Below are positions 1 through 6,069 of a stretch of DNA of 6,293 nucleotides, in pieces. The first letter of the stretch is position 1, and each line of letters opens with the position of its first letter. The notes under the pieces were generated by a model that saw only the letters and a program-made list of their open reading frames with translations, made no database searches and was not told where the DNA came from. The position numbers and the translations under genes were made by a program. Origin of the DNA: Halobacteriales archaeon (GTDB taxonomy: Archaea > Halobacteriota > Halobacteria > Halobacteriales > SKSH01); NCBI GenBank assembly GCA_007118075.1, contig SKSH01000093.1, forward strand, positions 1-6,293, in the 5' to 3' direction.

Positions 1-2
1 CG

Positions 3-71
3 TACCGAGCGGTTGAAGTGACCGAGAGGTGGTCAACCATGCCAACGGTTCACGATGAAGCACCGGTTTGA
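3..71 (+). CDS. Possible C-terminal tail of an upstream gene (partial)
   Basis: The third forward frame is open from the window edge to a TGA at 69-71. It encodes 22 residues ending in MPTVHDEAPV, with an acidic, haloarchaeal-looking composition. If real, this gene would overlap the start of the membrane protein at 55 by 17 bases, suggesting one transcript. A GAGGTGG stretch at 26-32 sits six bases before an in-frame ATG at 39, so a ten-codon leader ORF is another reading. Frame 1 also stops nearby, at 19-21, so an upstream gene could end there instead. Too little is visible to assign a family. Confidence 0.25.
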   Translation, partial: YRAVEVTERWSTMPTVHDEAPV

Positions 72-750
72 CGAAGAGCGGGTATTATCGGCAGAGGTGG
101 CGAATCTCCGATCGATGCAGCCGTTGATCGATTCACTCACACCACAGAAGATGTTCTCCCCGGTATTCGACAGGCAGACATACCAGAATCTCCTCTACCT
201 TGCCCTCGCTATCCCCCTCGTAATCCTCTACTCGATGATCCTCTTCTTCGGCGTCGTCATCGGGCTGGTGTTGACGATTATCCTCGTGGGAATCCTCATC
301 CTCTTCGCCGTCATCATCGGTACTCGGTTACTGGCTGAATTCGTGCGCAGGTTGGCAAATGGACTGCTGACAGTCAACATCGTACCTGCCGAAGACCTCG
401 ACACCACCGAGGGCCCATTCCGTCGATATCTCGCCGCACCAAGCACCTGGCGAGCGTTCGGATTTATCTCACTCCGATTCTGGTTCGCGCTCATCGGGAT
501 GGTGCTGGTCGCATTCCTCTATCAGGGAATCATGCTCGTCTCAACCGTCGTCCGGCGTCTCCACGACATCAATTTCGGTGAGATGAACGGTGAACCACTC
601 ATCTGGACCGTCGAGACGATCCCTGAGATGGCACTGGCGGCCACTTTGGGGATCGCCGTCGTCATTGTTGCCGTACACCTGACCAACGGATTCGCATATG
701 CGGCCGGCCGGATGGCGGTGTCACTCCTCGGTGTTGAACAGACTGACTGA
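55..750 (+). CDS. Four-helix membrane protein, putative sensor-domain family
   Basis: The protein has 231 residues: a soluble N-terminus (about 1-42), a hydrophobic hairpin (about 45-69 and 72-92), a polar cytoplasm-like loop rich in charged residues (about 94-140), and two more helices (about 142-166 and 192-212). The pattern of a YLALAIPL-type helix, a glycine-rich second helix and an RRLANGLL segment resembles the Pfam 'putative sensor' domain (PF13796) found in many haloarchaeal and actinobacterial membrane proteins. No kinase, HTH or other output domain is fused, so signalling is only a family-based guess. An in-frame stop at 19-21 with no start codon before 55 makes ATG 55 the earliest start. 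Met21 and Met33 are alternatives that would keep all four helices. It converges on the wHTH gene, with 24 bases between the two stop codons. The gene call is firm; the family is likely. Confidence 0.85.
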   Translation: MKHRFDEERVLSAEVANLRSMQPLIDSLTPQKMFSPVFDRQTYQNLLYLALAIPLVILYSMILFFGVVIGLVLTIILVGILILFAVIIGTRLLAEFVRRLANGLLTVNIVPAEDLDTTEGPFRRYLAAPSTWRAFGFISLRFWFALIGMVLVAFLYQGIMLVSTVVRRLHDINFGEMNGEPLIWTVETIPEMALAATLGIAVVIVAVHLTNGFAYAAGRMAVSLLGVEQTD

Positions 751-774
751 ACCAGTTGGTTTACCCTGCGACGT

Positions 775-1707
775 TCATGAAGACGTCATCTCTACTTGGT
801 ACACAGCAAGGGTCTGGTCCACCGACACCTCGAGGAAGTTCCCGTCCTGTTCGAACCTGATCCATGCGCGGTCATCCGAGAGGTCAAGCCGGTCGACAGA
901 CATCTTGGAAAATATCTCCGTCAACCCGAGCTCCGAAAGATCGTTGCCGAGCTCGTAATGGAACCACCCGACAGCAGGATGATCAGCGAGGACGATTCGC
1001 AGCGGAATCGTGACCGTTTGAGCGCATCGCTCACACTCGAACACGGTCTGGATAGTTTCCGTAATCGTCTCTGCATCGACCGAGTCAGGCAAGTCTGGCG
1101 GTGGGGTAGGAATCTTGAAATCGATCGACATCGAGCCCCAGCATTCAGCACAGTACCCATCCTGTGCCATCCCGATCGTATTCGAGAAGTACGATTCGCT
1201 GAGCGTGAGGAGCTCCTCGATGGTCGAGTCAGCTGCCACTGCTGGTGAGATAGGACCGCCATAGAGTTGTCCACTATAACATTCGTCCGAAGTACATGCC
1301 AACTCAAATCGATCACCGGCATATTCTGCGAACAGTGCTTCACCACAGATCGGACAGGAACGATCGACGTATCCTTCCAATCGTGTCTCATCCTCTGGAG
1401 CCGTCCTCGCCTGAACCAGGCTATACGCCACCAGGCCAGCATAGCGCACGCGATACCCTTCTTCGGTCGATCTGACGAATCGAGGGTGAAGCTTCTGGAG
1501 GTGGTAATTGAAGCGGCCCGAGTCACGAATATCGACCACTCGACGCAGCTCCGCGAAGGTCAACGGGTCCTCGCCGATCCGTTCTGCCTTCACCAAAGCC
1601 GCGATTGTTGCGATGCGGATCGGATCGCTTAGTTCTCGGAAGACATCAGCCGCCCGGTCGACTTGTAACTCCTTGACATCCTGTGATATCGTTTCGAGTT
1701 CACTCAT
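775..1707 (-). CDS. Winged-helix (ArsR-like) transcriptional regulator with two zinc-ribbon motifs
   Basis: The protein has 310 residues. Residues about 17-97 form an ArsR-like winged helix: a VFRELSDPIRIATIAAL helix pair, a LTFAELRRVVDI segment, the probable recognition helix SGRFNYHLQKL, and a wing ending near VRYAG. The rest is a domain with eight cysteines in four pairs: C118/C121 with C138/C143, and C186/C189 with C225/C228. This spacing suggests two four-cysteine zinc ribbons. The architecture matches haloarchaeal regulators that pair a DUF7347-type winged helix with a DUF7351 domain; I assign this from memory. No membrane segment is present, so it should be cytoplasmic. It is transcribed away from the mutase large subunit across a 99-base gap. 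An inverted repeat abuts its start codon, so autoregulation and control of the mutase are plausible. The ligand is unknown. Confidence 0.9.
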   Translation of the reverse strand: MSELETISQDVKELQVDRAADVFRELSDPIRIATIAALVKAERIGEDPLTFAELRRVVDIRDSGRFNYHLQKLHPRFVRSTEEGYRVRYAGLVAYSLVQARTAPEDETRLEGYVDRSCPICGEALFAEYAGDRFELACTSDECYSGQLYGGPISPAVAADSTIEELLTLSESYFSNTIGMAQDGYCAECWGSMSIDFKIPTPPPDLPDSVDAETITETIQTVFECERCAQTVTIPLRIVLADHPAVGWFHYELGNDLSELGLTEIFSKMSVDRLDLSDDRAWIRFEQDGNFLEVSVDQTLAVYQVEMTSS

Positions 1708-1730
1708 GATTCGGTGAAATCCACCGATTC
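1708..1730. promoter_or_regulatory. Candidate operator: 9-base inverted repeat with 5-base spacer
   Basis: The left arm GATTCGGTG (1708-1716) and right arm CACCGATTC (1722-1730) match at 8 of 9 positions around the spacer AAATC. The repeat begins directly at the start codon of the wHTH gene. If that gene is leaderless like its neighbours, the repeat covers its transcription start, a position typical of an autorepressor site. The right arm pairs again with ATCGGT at 1741-1746: ACCGAT at 1723-1728 is its 6-base inverted partner across 12 bases. The region therefore carries three related half-sites. That the adjacent regulator binds here is inferred from position and symmetry only. Confidence 0.45.
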
Positions 1731-1774
1731 CTATGGTAGTATCGGTCGGCTAAAACGGTTCATCAGCGTCGGAA

Positions 1775-1782
1775 TTGTTAAT
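1775..1782 (+). promoter_or_regulatory. Weak TATA-like element for the mutase large-subunit gene
   Basis: The AT-rich octamer TTGTTAAT is centred about 28 bases before ATG 1807. That is the spacing expected for a leaderless archaeal transcript beginning at or just before the start codon. It does not match the haloarchaeal TATA consensus well, and no clear purine-rich BRE precedes it. Expression could therefore depend on an activator. No Shine-Dalgarno sequence lies just before 1807, which supports the leaderless reading. Confidence 0.35.
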
Positions 1783-1806
1783 GGCGACGCCTCGAAACGA
1801 CCGTAC

Positions 1807-3507
1807 ATGTACGACGAGGACGAACTCGAGGCCATCCGAGGGGATCATGAATCCTGGGCAGAGGAACGGCTCGAGCCTGTTATGGAGGCATACGGGGAGC
1901 GGAGCGATCGCTTTGCCACCGTCTCTAACCTCGAGGTAGACCGCCTTTACACCCCAGCGGATGTTGCCGATCTCGATTTCGAGACTGATCTTGGTTTTCC
2001 TGGAGAATCTCCGTTCACCCGCGGGGTGTACCCGACGATGCACCGTGGACGCCTATGGACGATGCGACAGTTCGCCGGGTTTGGAACCCCTCGAGAAACG
2101 AACGAGCGCTTTCACTATCTGATCCGTGAGGGGCAGACCGGGTTATCGACCGCGTTCGATATGCCGACACTGATGGGAATTGACTCCGACGATCGCATGG
2201 CCCGTGGTGAGGTTGGCAAGGAAGGTGTCGTTGTCGACACCTTGCGGGATATGGAGATCATCTTCGATGGTATCGATCTCGGTGAAGTATCGACAAGCTT
2301 CACAATCAATCCGAGTGCACCGGTCATCTATGCGATGTATGTCGCGCTCGCTGATGATCAGGGGGTCCCACGAGAGCAGATCAAAGGGACCCTTCAAAAC
2401 GACATGTTCAAGGAGTTCATTGCACAGAAAGAGTGGGTCGTCCCACCAGAGCCCTCACTCAAGCTCGTGACCGACGTGGTCGAGTTTGCCGCCGAGGAGA
2501 CACCGAAATTCCACCCGATCTCGATCTCTGGATATCACATCCGTGAGGCTGGCTCTACCGCCATCCAGGAGCTGGCGTTTACGCTTGCTGATGGATTCGC
2601 GTACGTCGAAGATGCACTCGATCGTGGCCTCGAACTCGAGGAGTTCGCCCCCCGGCTGTCATTCTTCTTCAACTGCCACAACTCCTTCTTTGAGGAGGTA
2701 GGTAAGTTCCGAGCGGCCAGGCGGATATGGGCGAGGCAGATGAAGGAGTGGTACGGGACAACGGATGACGAATGTCGTCGGCTCAAGTTCCACACCCAGA
2801 CAGCTGGACAGAGCCTCACTGCCCAACAGCCACTGAACAACGTCACGAGGACGACCATCCAGGCGCTCGCAGCGGTGATTGGTGGCACCCAGAGCCTACA
2901 CACCAATAGCTACGACGAGGCACACGCACTCCCCAGTGAGAAGGCGGTTCGAGTCGCGCTTCGAACTCAACAGATCATCGCAGAGGAGTCCGGTGTCGCA
3001 GACATCATCGATCCACTCGGAGGCAGCTTCGCCGTCGAGGCACTGACCGACAAGGTCGAAGCAGCGGCCATGAACTACCTCGAAGAAATCCGCGACAAGG
3101 GAGACGGTTCGATGCGCGATGGGGTCCTTCGTGGTATCGAGACGGGATACTTCCAACGGGAGATCCAGGAGGCCGCATATGAGTACCAAGAACGTGTCGA
3201 ACGCGAAGAGGAGATCGTCGTTGGTGTCAATAAATACAGCATTGAGGAGGATACCCGACCAGAGATCCTCAAGATTGAACCTGAAACCGAACGTCGACAG
3301 CTCGAACGCCTCGAGGCGGTCAAAGAAGACCGTGATGAACAGGCAGTCGAGGAGGCGCTAGCGGCCATCCAAGCGGCCGAAAATGCCGGTGAGAACGTCA
3401 TTCCAGCGATGGTTGATGCGGTCAAGGTCTATGCCACGATGGGTGAGATCATGGGCGTACTTCAGGAAATTCACGGTGCCTATCGAGAAGAGATCGGAGT
3501 CGTCTGA
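1807..3507 (+). CDS. Acyl-CoA mutase large subunit, methylmalonyl-CoA mutase family (isobutyryl-CoA mutase-like)
   Basis: This is the 566-residue catalytic TIM-barrel subunit of an adenosylcobalamin-dependent mutase that rearranges the carbon skeleton of acyl-CoA esters. Family blocks include FPGESPFTRGVYPTMHRGR, TMRQFAGFGT (85-94), GLSTAFDMPTLMG (112-124), GTLQND (194-199), SISGYHIREAGST (239-251), FHTQTAGQSLTAQQ (328-341) and GGTQSLHTN (359-367). The catalytic His244 and Gln197 are kept. The two residues binding the methylmalonyl carboxylate in methylmalonyl-CoA mutase, Tyr89 and Arg207, are Phe89 and Gln207 here, as in isobutyryl-CoA mutase. The ~130-residue B12 domain of fused bacterial and mitochondrial enzymes is absent and is supplied by the gene at 5545-5961. 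I chose ATG 1807: the MYDEDELEAIR N-terminus is family-typical, whereas the longer GTG start at 1714 adds 31 basic, atypical residues. The family is certain; isobutyryl-CoA as substrate is a strong inference. Confidence 0.95.
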   Translation: MYDEDELEAIRGDHESWAEERLEPVMEAYGERSDRFATVSNLEVDRLYTPADVADLDFETDLGFPGESPFTRGVYPTMHRGRLWTMRQFAGFGTPRETNERFHYLIREGQTGLSTAFDMPTLMGIDSDDRMARGEVGKEGVVVDTLRDMEIIFDGIDLGEVSTSFTINPSAPVIYAMYVALADDQGVPREQIKGTLQNDMFKEFIAQKEWVVPPEPSLKLVTDVVEFAAEETPKFHPISISGYHIREAGSTAIQELAFTLADGFAYVEDALDRGLELEEFAPRLSFFFNCHNSFFEEVGKFRAARRIWARQMKEWYGTTDDECRRLKFHTQTAGQSLTAQQPLNNVTRTTIQALAAVIGGTQSLHTNSYDEAHALPSEKAVRVALRTQQIIAEESGVADIIDPLGGSFAVEALTDKVEAAAMNYLEEIRDKGDGSMRDGVLRGIETGYFQREIQEAAYEYQERVEREEEIVVGVNKYSIEEDTRPEILKIEPETERRQLERLEAVKEDRDEQAVEEALAAIQAAENAGENVIPAMVDAVKVYATMGEIMGVLQEIHGAYREEIGVV

Positions 3508-3516
3508 GGAGTACGT

Positions 3517-4452
3517 TCAGGCTGCTAAGAGCTCCTCTTGGACGAGGTGATCTGCCACCGCCGTTGGTGCGCTAAGATGGGGTATTGCTCTCGTACCGTG
3601 GACCACAGAGAGACTTGCCCCCGTACCAGCCGCCACCTTCCGCACCGTCGCAAGCGTCGGTCGAATCGACCGATCTCCGGCCACAAGCGCCACGTCGCCA
3701 TCGAACTCCTCGATTATCGTGTCAAGTCCACGTAAGGTGTCGAGATCGCCCGCGAGCCAGGCACCGGGTCCAGCATATGAACCAGGCTGATGTGCTGCAC
3801 ACCAAGCACCATCGAGCAACGTGTCCGTGGCCAATTCAGCGGATACCTCAAGATATTGCTCGAGATGGTCCGCAAGCAGCGGACGGCTGGTGAGTGCAAG
3901 GTACACCGCGGTCCCTACGATGGGCACACTGAGCAGCGATCCCAAGACTGGTCGAGATGTGCCGATTTCTGTTCGAGGACCGATAGCGATGACCCGTCTC
4001 GCATCGGTTCGCTGGGCGGCTTCGAAGGCTATCGGGACCGACTGCCCACTCGCCACGACGATCGGCGGTGTCTCGGTCCTGGCTGAGATAACCGATTCGA
4101 GTGCGTCCACCATCGTCTCGACATCATACGAGGTGGAAGGACGTCCACTGCGACCGAATCCGGGGAGGTCCACGAAGAGGTATCGGTTCGAATCTGGGAG
4201 TGCCCCGGCGAGACGGCCGAATTCGTATGAACCCGCCCCGAGGTGGAGACCGTGAACGAGAACAACCGGTGCCCCCTTCGGATCGCCCGATTCAACGACC
4301 GATACCACCCCTGCATCCGTCTCGACGGTCTCGACCCTGCCGGCAACGACCGGTGGTAATGGACCAGCAAGTCCGGTGAGTATCCGATCCAATGCCAGCG
4401 TTCCCACGACGGTGGCAATCACCCAGAAGAAAGCCTGTCTGAATCGCCTCAT
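3517..4452 (-). CDS. Membrane-anchored alpha/beta hydrolase-fold protein with altered nucleophile elbow
   Basis: The protein has 311 residues. The N-terminus has a few arginines followed by a hydrophobic segment (about 7-28), probably a signal anchor. The alpha/beta-hydrolase core begins near 45: VVLVHGLHLGAGS (63-75, oxyanion-hole HG), YLFVDLPGFGRSGRP (91-105) and the elbow IVVASGQSVPIAFEAA (131-146). A typical acid site follows at LVAGDRS (Asp260), then a histidine site at IPHLSAP (His292). Ungapped alignment to the usual elbow puts Gly136 where the serine nucleophile should be; Ser135 and Ser138 flank it. It may be a non-catalytic member or may use Ser138. It converges with the mutase large subunit, leaving 9 bases between stop codons. 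It lies 112 bases downstream of meaB on the same strand with its own TATA box, so it may be transcribed separately. Substrate unknown; an acyl-CoA link would rest on location only. Confidence 0.88.
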   Translation of the reverse strand: MRRFRQAFFWVIATVVGTLALDRILTGLAGPLPPVVAGRVETVETDAGVVSVVESGDPKGAPVVLVHGLHLGAGSYEFGRLAGALPDSNRYLFVDLPGFGRSGRPSTSYDVETMVDALESVISARTETPPIVVASGQSVPIAFEAAQRTDARRVIAIGPRTEIGTSRPVLGSLLSVPIVGTAVYLALTSRPLLADHLEQYLEVSAELATDTLLDGAWCAAHQPGSYAGPGAWLAGDLDTLRGLDTIIEEFDGDVALVAGDRSIRPTLATVRKVAAGTGASLSVVHGTRAIPHLSAPTAVADHLVQEELLAA

Positions 4453-4477
4453 ATCAGCATGATAGGTGCCCGAGGGG

Positions 4478-4483
4478 GATAAA
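4478..4483 (-). promoter_or_regulatory. TATA box of the hydrolase-like gene
   Basis: On the minus strand this reads TTTATC, close to the haloarchaeal TATA consensus. It is centred about 28 bases upstream of ATG 4452, ideal for a leaderless transcript. It lies in the 112-base gap after meaB. This supports an independent promoter rather than simple read-through. A 5-base inverted repeat, CGACC (4488-4492) with GGTCG (4501-4505), lies just upstream of it, where a regulator could bind; that part is weak. Confidence 0.6.
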
Positions 4484-4564
4484 CCACCGACCAGGATACC
4501 GGTCGATACTGTTCTTCAGTACTGCTTCGAGCATCTACCTCAGACCAGACGTCGAGGTTCGGTA

Positions 4565-5548
4565 TCAGTCGACGTCGTCCCCAAGAGATACCCGAAGCGG
4601 GTCAACAAGCGATTCAGCCACCGTGTACGGGTCGGTTTCTCGGATCCTGATCGCTTCAGCCAACTCATCGATGCCACCTTGACGATCGATCTCACGTTCG
4701 AGCAAGATGGCAAGCTCCTCACGAACGATGGTATTGACCTCCTCTGCGTACCGTTTACGATCTCGCTCGATACCCTGATTAGAGGTCTCGAGGTACGCAG
4801 AATGTGTATCGATCGTCGAACCCAGATCATCCACACCGGTGCCGTCGGTTGCAACCGTCTCGACGATCGAGGTGGACCAACCGTTTGCCTCCTGGTCGAT
4901 CGGGTCGTGCTCGATGAGATCGAGTAGCTCCTTGACGGTCCGATCTGCCCCGTCGAGATCTGCCTTGTTGACCACGAAAATATCCGCGATCTCGAGGATA
5001 CCTGCCTTGAGCATCTGGACAGCATCACCGCTTTGCGGTGGCACCAATACGAGGACCGAATCTGCCGTCTTGACAACGTCGATCTCGTTCTGGCCGGCAC
5101 CAACCGTCTCGATGATGATCCGATCCTTACCAGCCGCATCCATGGCCTTGACGGCATCGGCAGTCGCAGTGGAGAGTCCCCCTAGACTACCACGTGCGCT
5201 CATTGAGCGGACGAATATTCCATCATCACCAACCGCCGCGCTCATACGGATCCGGTCACCGAGGACCGCTCCACCAGTGAATGGCGAGGAGGGATCGATG
5301 GCGATGATTCCAACGGTCTCGTCGCGACTTCGATAGAATTCAGCGAGCCGGTTGACCAGCGTTGATTTCCCGGAACCGGGGCTCCCAGTCACCCCGATGA
5401 CATGAGCATCTGTCGTTTCATGGTGTAACCGTCCGACAAGCTCACGATAGCCGGGTTTACGGTCCTCGATTGCCGAGATTGCCAAGGCGAGTGCGCGTTG
5501 ATCACCAGCTATGAGCTCATCGATCAACGAAACTGGGGTGGTAGTCAT
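4565..5548 (-). CDS. meaB: MeaB-family P-loop GTPase, B12 mutase chaperone
   Basis: The protein has 327 residues, the usual length for MeaB/ArgK G3E-type GTPases. These proteins gate adenosylcobalamin loading into acyl-CoA mutases and help remove damaged cofactor, using GTP. Visible motifs are Walker A GSPGSGKST (55-63), the Mg-site loop DPSSP (85-89), the switch III-like MSARGSLGGLS (116-126), ETVGAGQNE (147-155), the guanine-specificity motif NKAD (194-197), and a VATDGTG loop (232-238). A helical C-terminal part (about 255-327) corresponds to the dimerisation region. The older 'LAO/AO transport kinase, ArgK' name for this family is obsolete. The start codon overlaps the stop of the small mutase subunit by 4 bases (ATGA at 5545-5548), implying translational coupling. 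By context it serves the mutase encoded in this window, and could equally be called MeaI if that enzyme is isobutyryl-CoA mutase. Confidence 0.95.
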   Translation of the reverse strand: MTTTPVSLIDELIAGDQRALALAISAIEDRKPGYRELVGRLHHETTDAHVIGVTGSPGSGKSTLVNRLAEFYRSRDETVGIIAIDPSSPFTGGAVLGDRIRMSAAVGDDGIFVRSMSARGSLGGLSTATADAVKAMDAAGKDRIIIETVGAGQNEIDVVKTADSVLVLVPPQSGDAVQMLKAGILEIADIFVVNKADLDGADRTVKELLDLIEHDPIDQEANGWSTSIVETVATDGTGVDDLGSTIDTHSAYLETSNQGIERDRKRYAEEVNTIVREELAILLEREIDRQGGIDELAEAIRIRETDPYTVAESLVDPLRVSLGDDVD

Positions 5549-5961
5549 CGCTCAGGGACGCTCTCACGGATGAACTCGATCGTCGACTGAATACTCGTCC
5601 CGGGACCAAACACCTCTGCCACGCCCTGCTCTTTGAGGTACTCAGCATCGTCATCCGGGATAACCCCACCGACAACGACCACGATATCATCCATCGCCTC
5701 GTACTCCTCAAGACCCTTGATGACCTCAGGGACGAGTGTATTGTGAGCACCAGATAGGATCGAAATTCCCAGCACGTCGACGTCCTCTTGGATCGCCGCC
5801 TCTACAATCTCCTCTGGTGCACGGTGTAGGCCGGAGTAGACGACCTCGAAACCGGCATCCCGGAACGCCCGGGCGATCACATGTGCGCCCCGATCGTGCC
5901 CATCGAGGCCGACCTTGGCCACCAGGCAGCGGATGGTTCGCTGACTCGCGTCGGCACCCAT
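5545..5961 (-). CDS. Cobalamin-binding small subunit of acyl-CoA mutase (IcmB/MCM C-terminal domain type)
   Basis: The protein has 138 residues and folds as a Rossmann-like B12-binding domain. All three base-off/His-on cobalamin signatures are present: DGHDRG (20-25), where His22 ligates cobalt from below; the SIL motif (67-69) within GISILSGAHN; and VVGGVIPDDD with the glycine pair at 98-99. The domain equals the C-terminal B12 domain of fused methylmalonyl-CoA mutases and matches stand-alone IcmB (about 136 residues) in length. It should pair with the large subunit encoded at 1807-3507, which lacks this domain. The start at ATG 5961 gives a short polar lead before the first strand (TIRCLVAKVG), as usual for archaeal homologues. 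It is the first gene of an operon with meaB. The order B12 domain then GTPase is the same as in the fused IcmF protein. Confidence 0.95.
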   Translation of the reverse strand: MGADASQRTIRCLVAKVGLDGHDRGAHVIARAFRDAGFEVVYSGLHRAPEEIVEAAIQEDVDVLGISILSGAHNTLVPEVIKGLEEYEAMDDIVVVVGGVIPDDDAEYLKEQGVAEVFGPGTSIQSTIEFIRESVPER

Positions 5962-6069
5962 ATGCGAATGGTTGTTCCGCTGATGGTATCACAGTTACGA
6001 ACCATCCGGTGGTGCACGATCGATGGAAAATCGAAAGTCCTCAGACACCTGGTCCCCCATACTGATACA
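5962..6069. promoter_or_regulatory. Divergent promoter region with short repeats
   Basis: These 108 bases separate the start of the small mutase subunit (minus strand) from the membrane protein start at 6070 (plus strand). No convincing TATA box is visible for either side; GTGATACC on the minus strand (around 5984-5991) has roughly the right spacing for the small-subunit gene. Short repeats are present: ATGGT at 5968-5972 and 5983-5987, with inverted partner ACCAT at 6001-6005. GATGGT (5982-5987) and ACCATC (6001-6006) form a perfect 6-base inverted repeat across 13 bases. The frame of the 6070 gene is open through this region, so an upstream start for that gene is not excluded. Confidence 0.4.

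Noticed and set aside
796..1632. Forward open frames of about 120-150 codons opposite the wHTH gene
   Set aside because: They are antisense to a gene with clear domain structure and cysteine spacing, and their products are arginine/histidine/serine rich, unlike acidic haloarchaeal proteins.
1714..1806. Longer start (GTG 1714) for the mutase large subunit, adding 31 residues
   Set aside because: The extra residues are basic and unlike the family, the extension would cover the divergent promoter and inverted repeat, and ATG 1807 gives a family-typical N-terminus and the expected 566-residue length.
2535..3425. Reverse open frames opposite the mutase large subunit
   Set aside because: They are serine/arginine-rich shadows of a strongly conserved coding sequence with no recognisable motif.
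4507..4521. TACTG-TTCTT-CAGTA hairpin downstream of meaB as a terminator
   Set aside because: The 5-base stem is weak and not followed by a T-run on the minus strand, and archaeal termination relies mainly on T-tracts.
4466..4927. Forward open frame of 153 codons opposite meaB
   Set aside because: It lies mostly antisense to meaB, which has all GTPase motifs. The translated sequence resembles no family and is explained by codon bias of the real gene.
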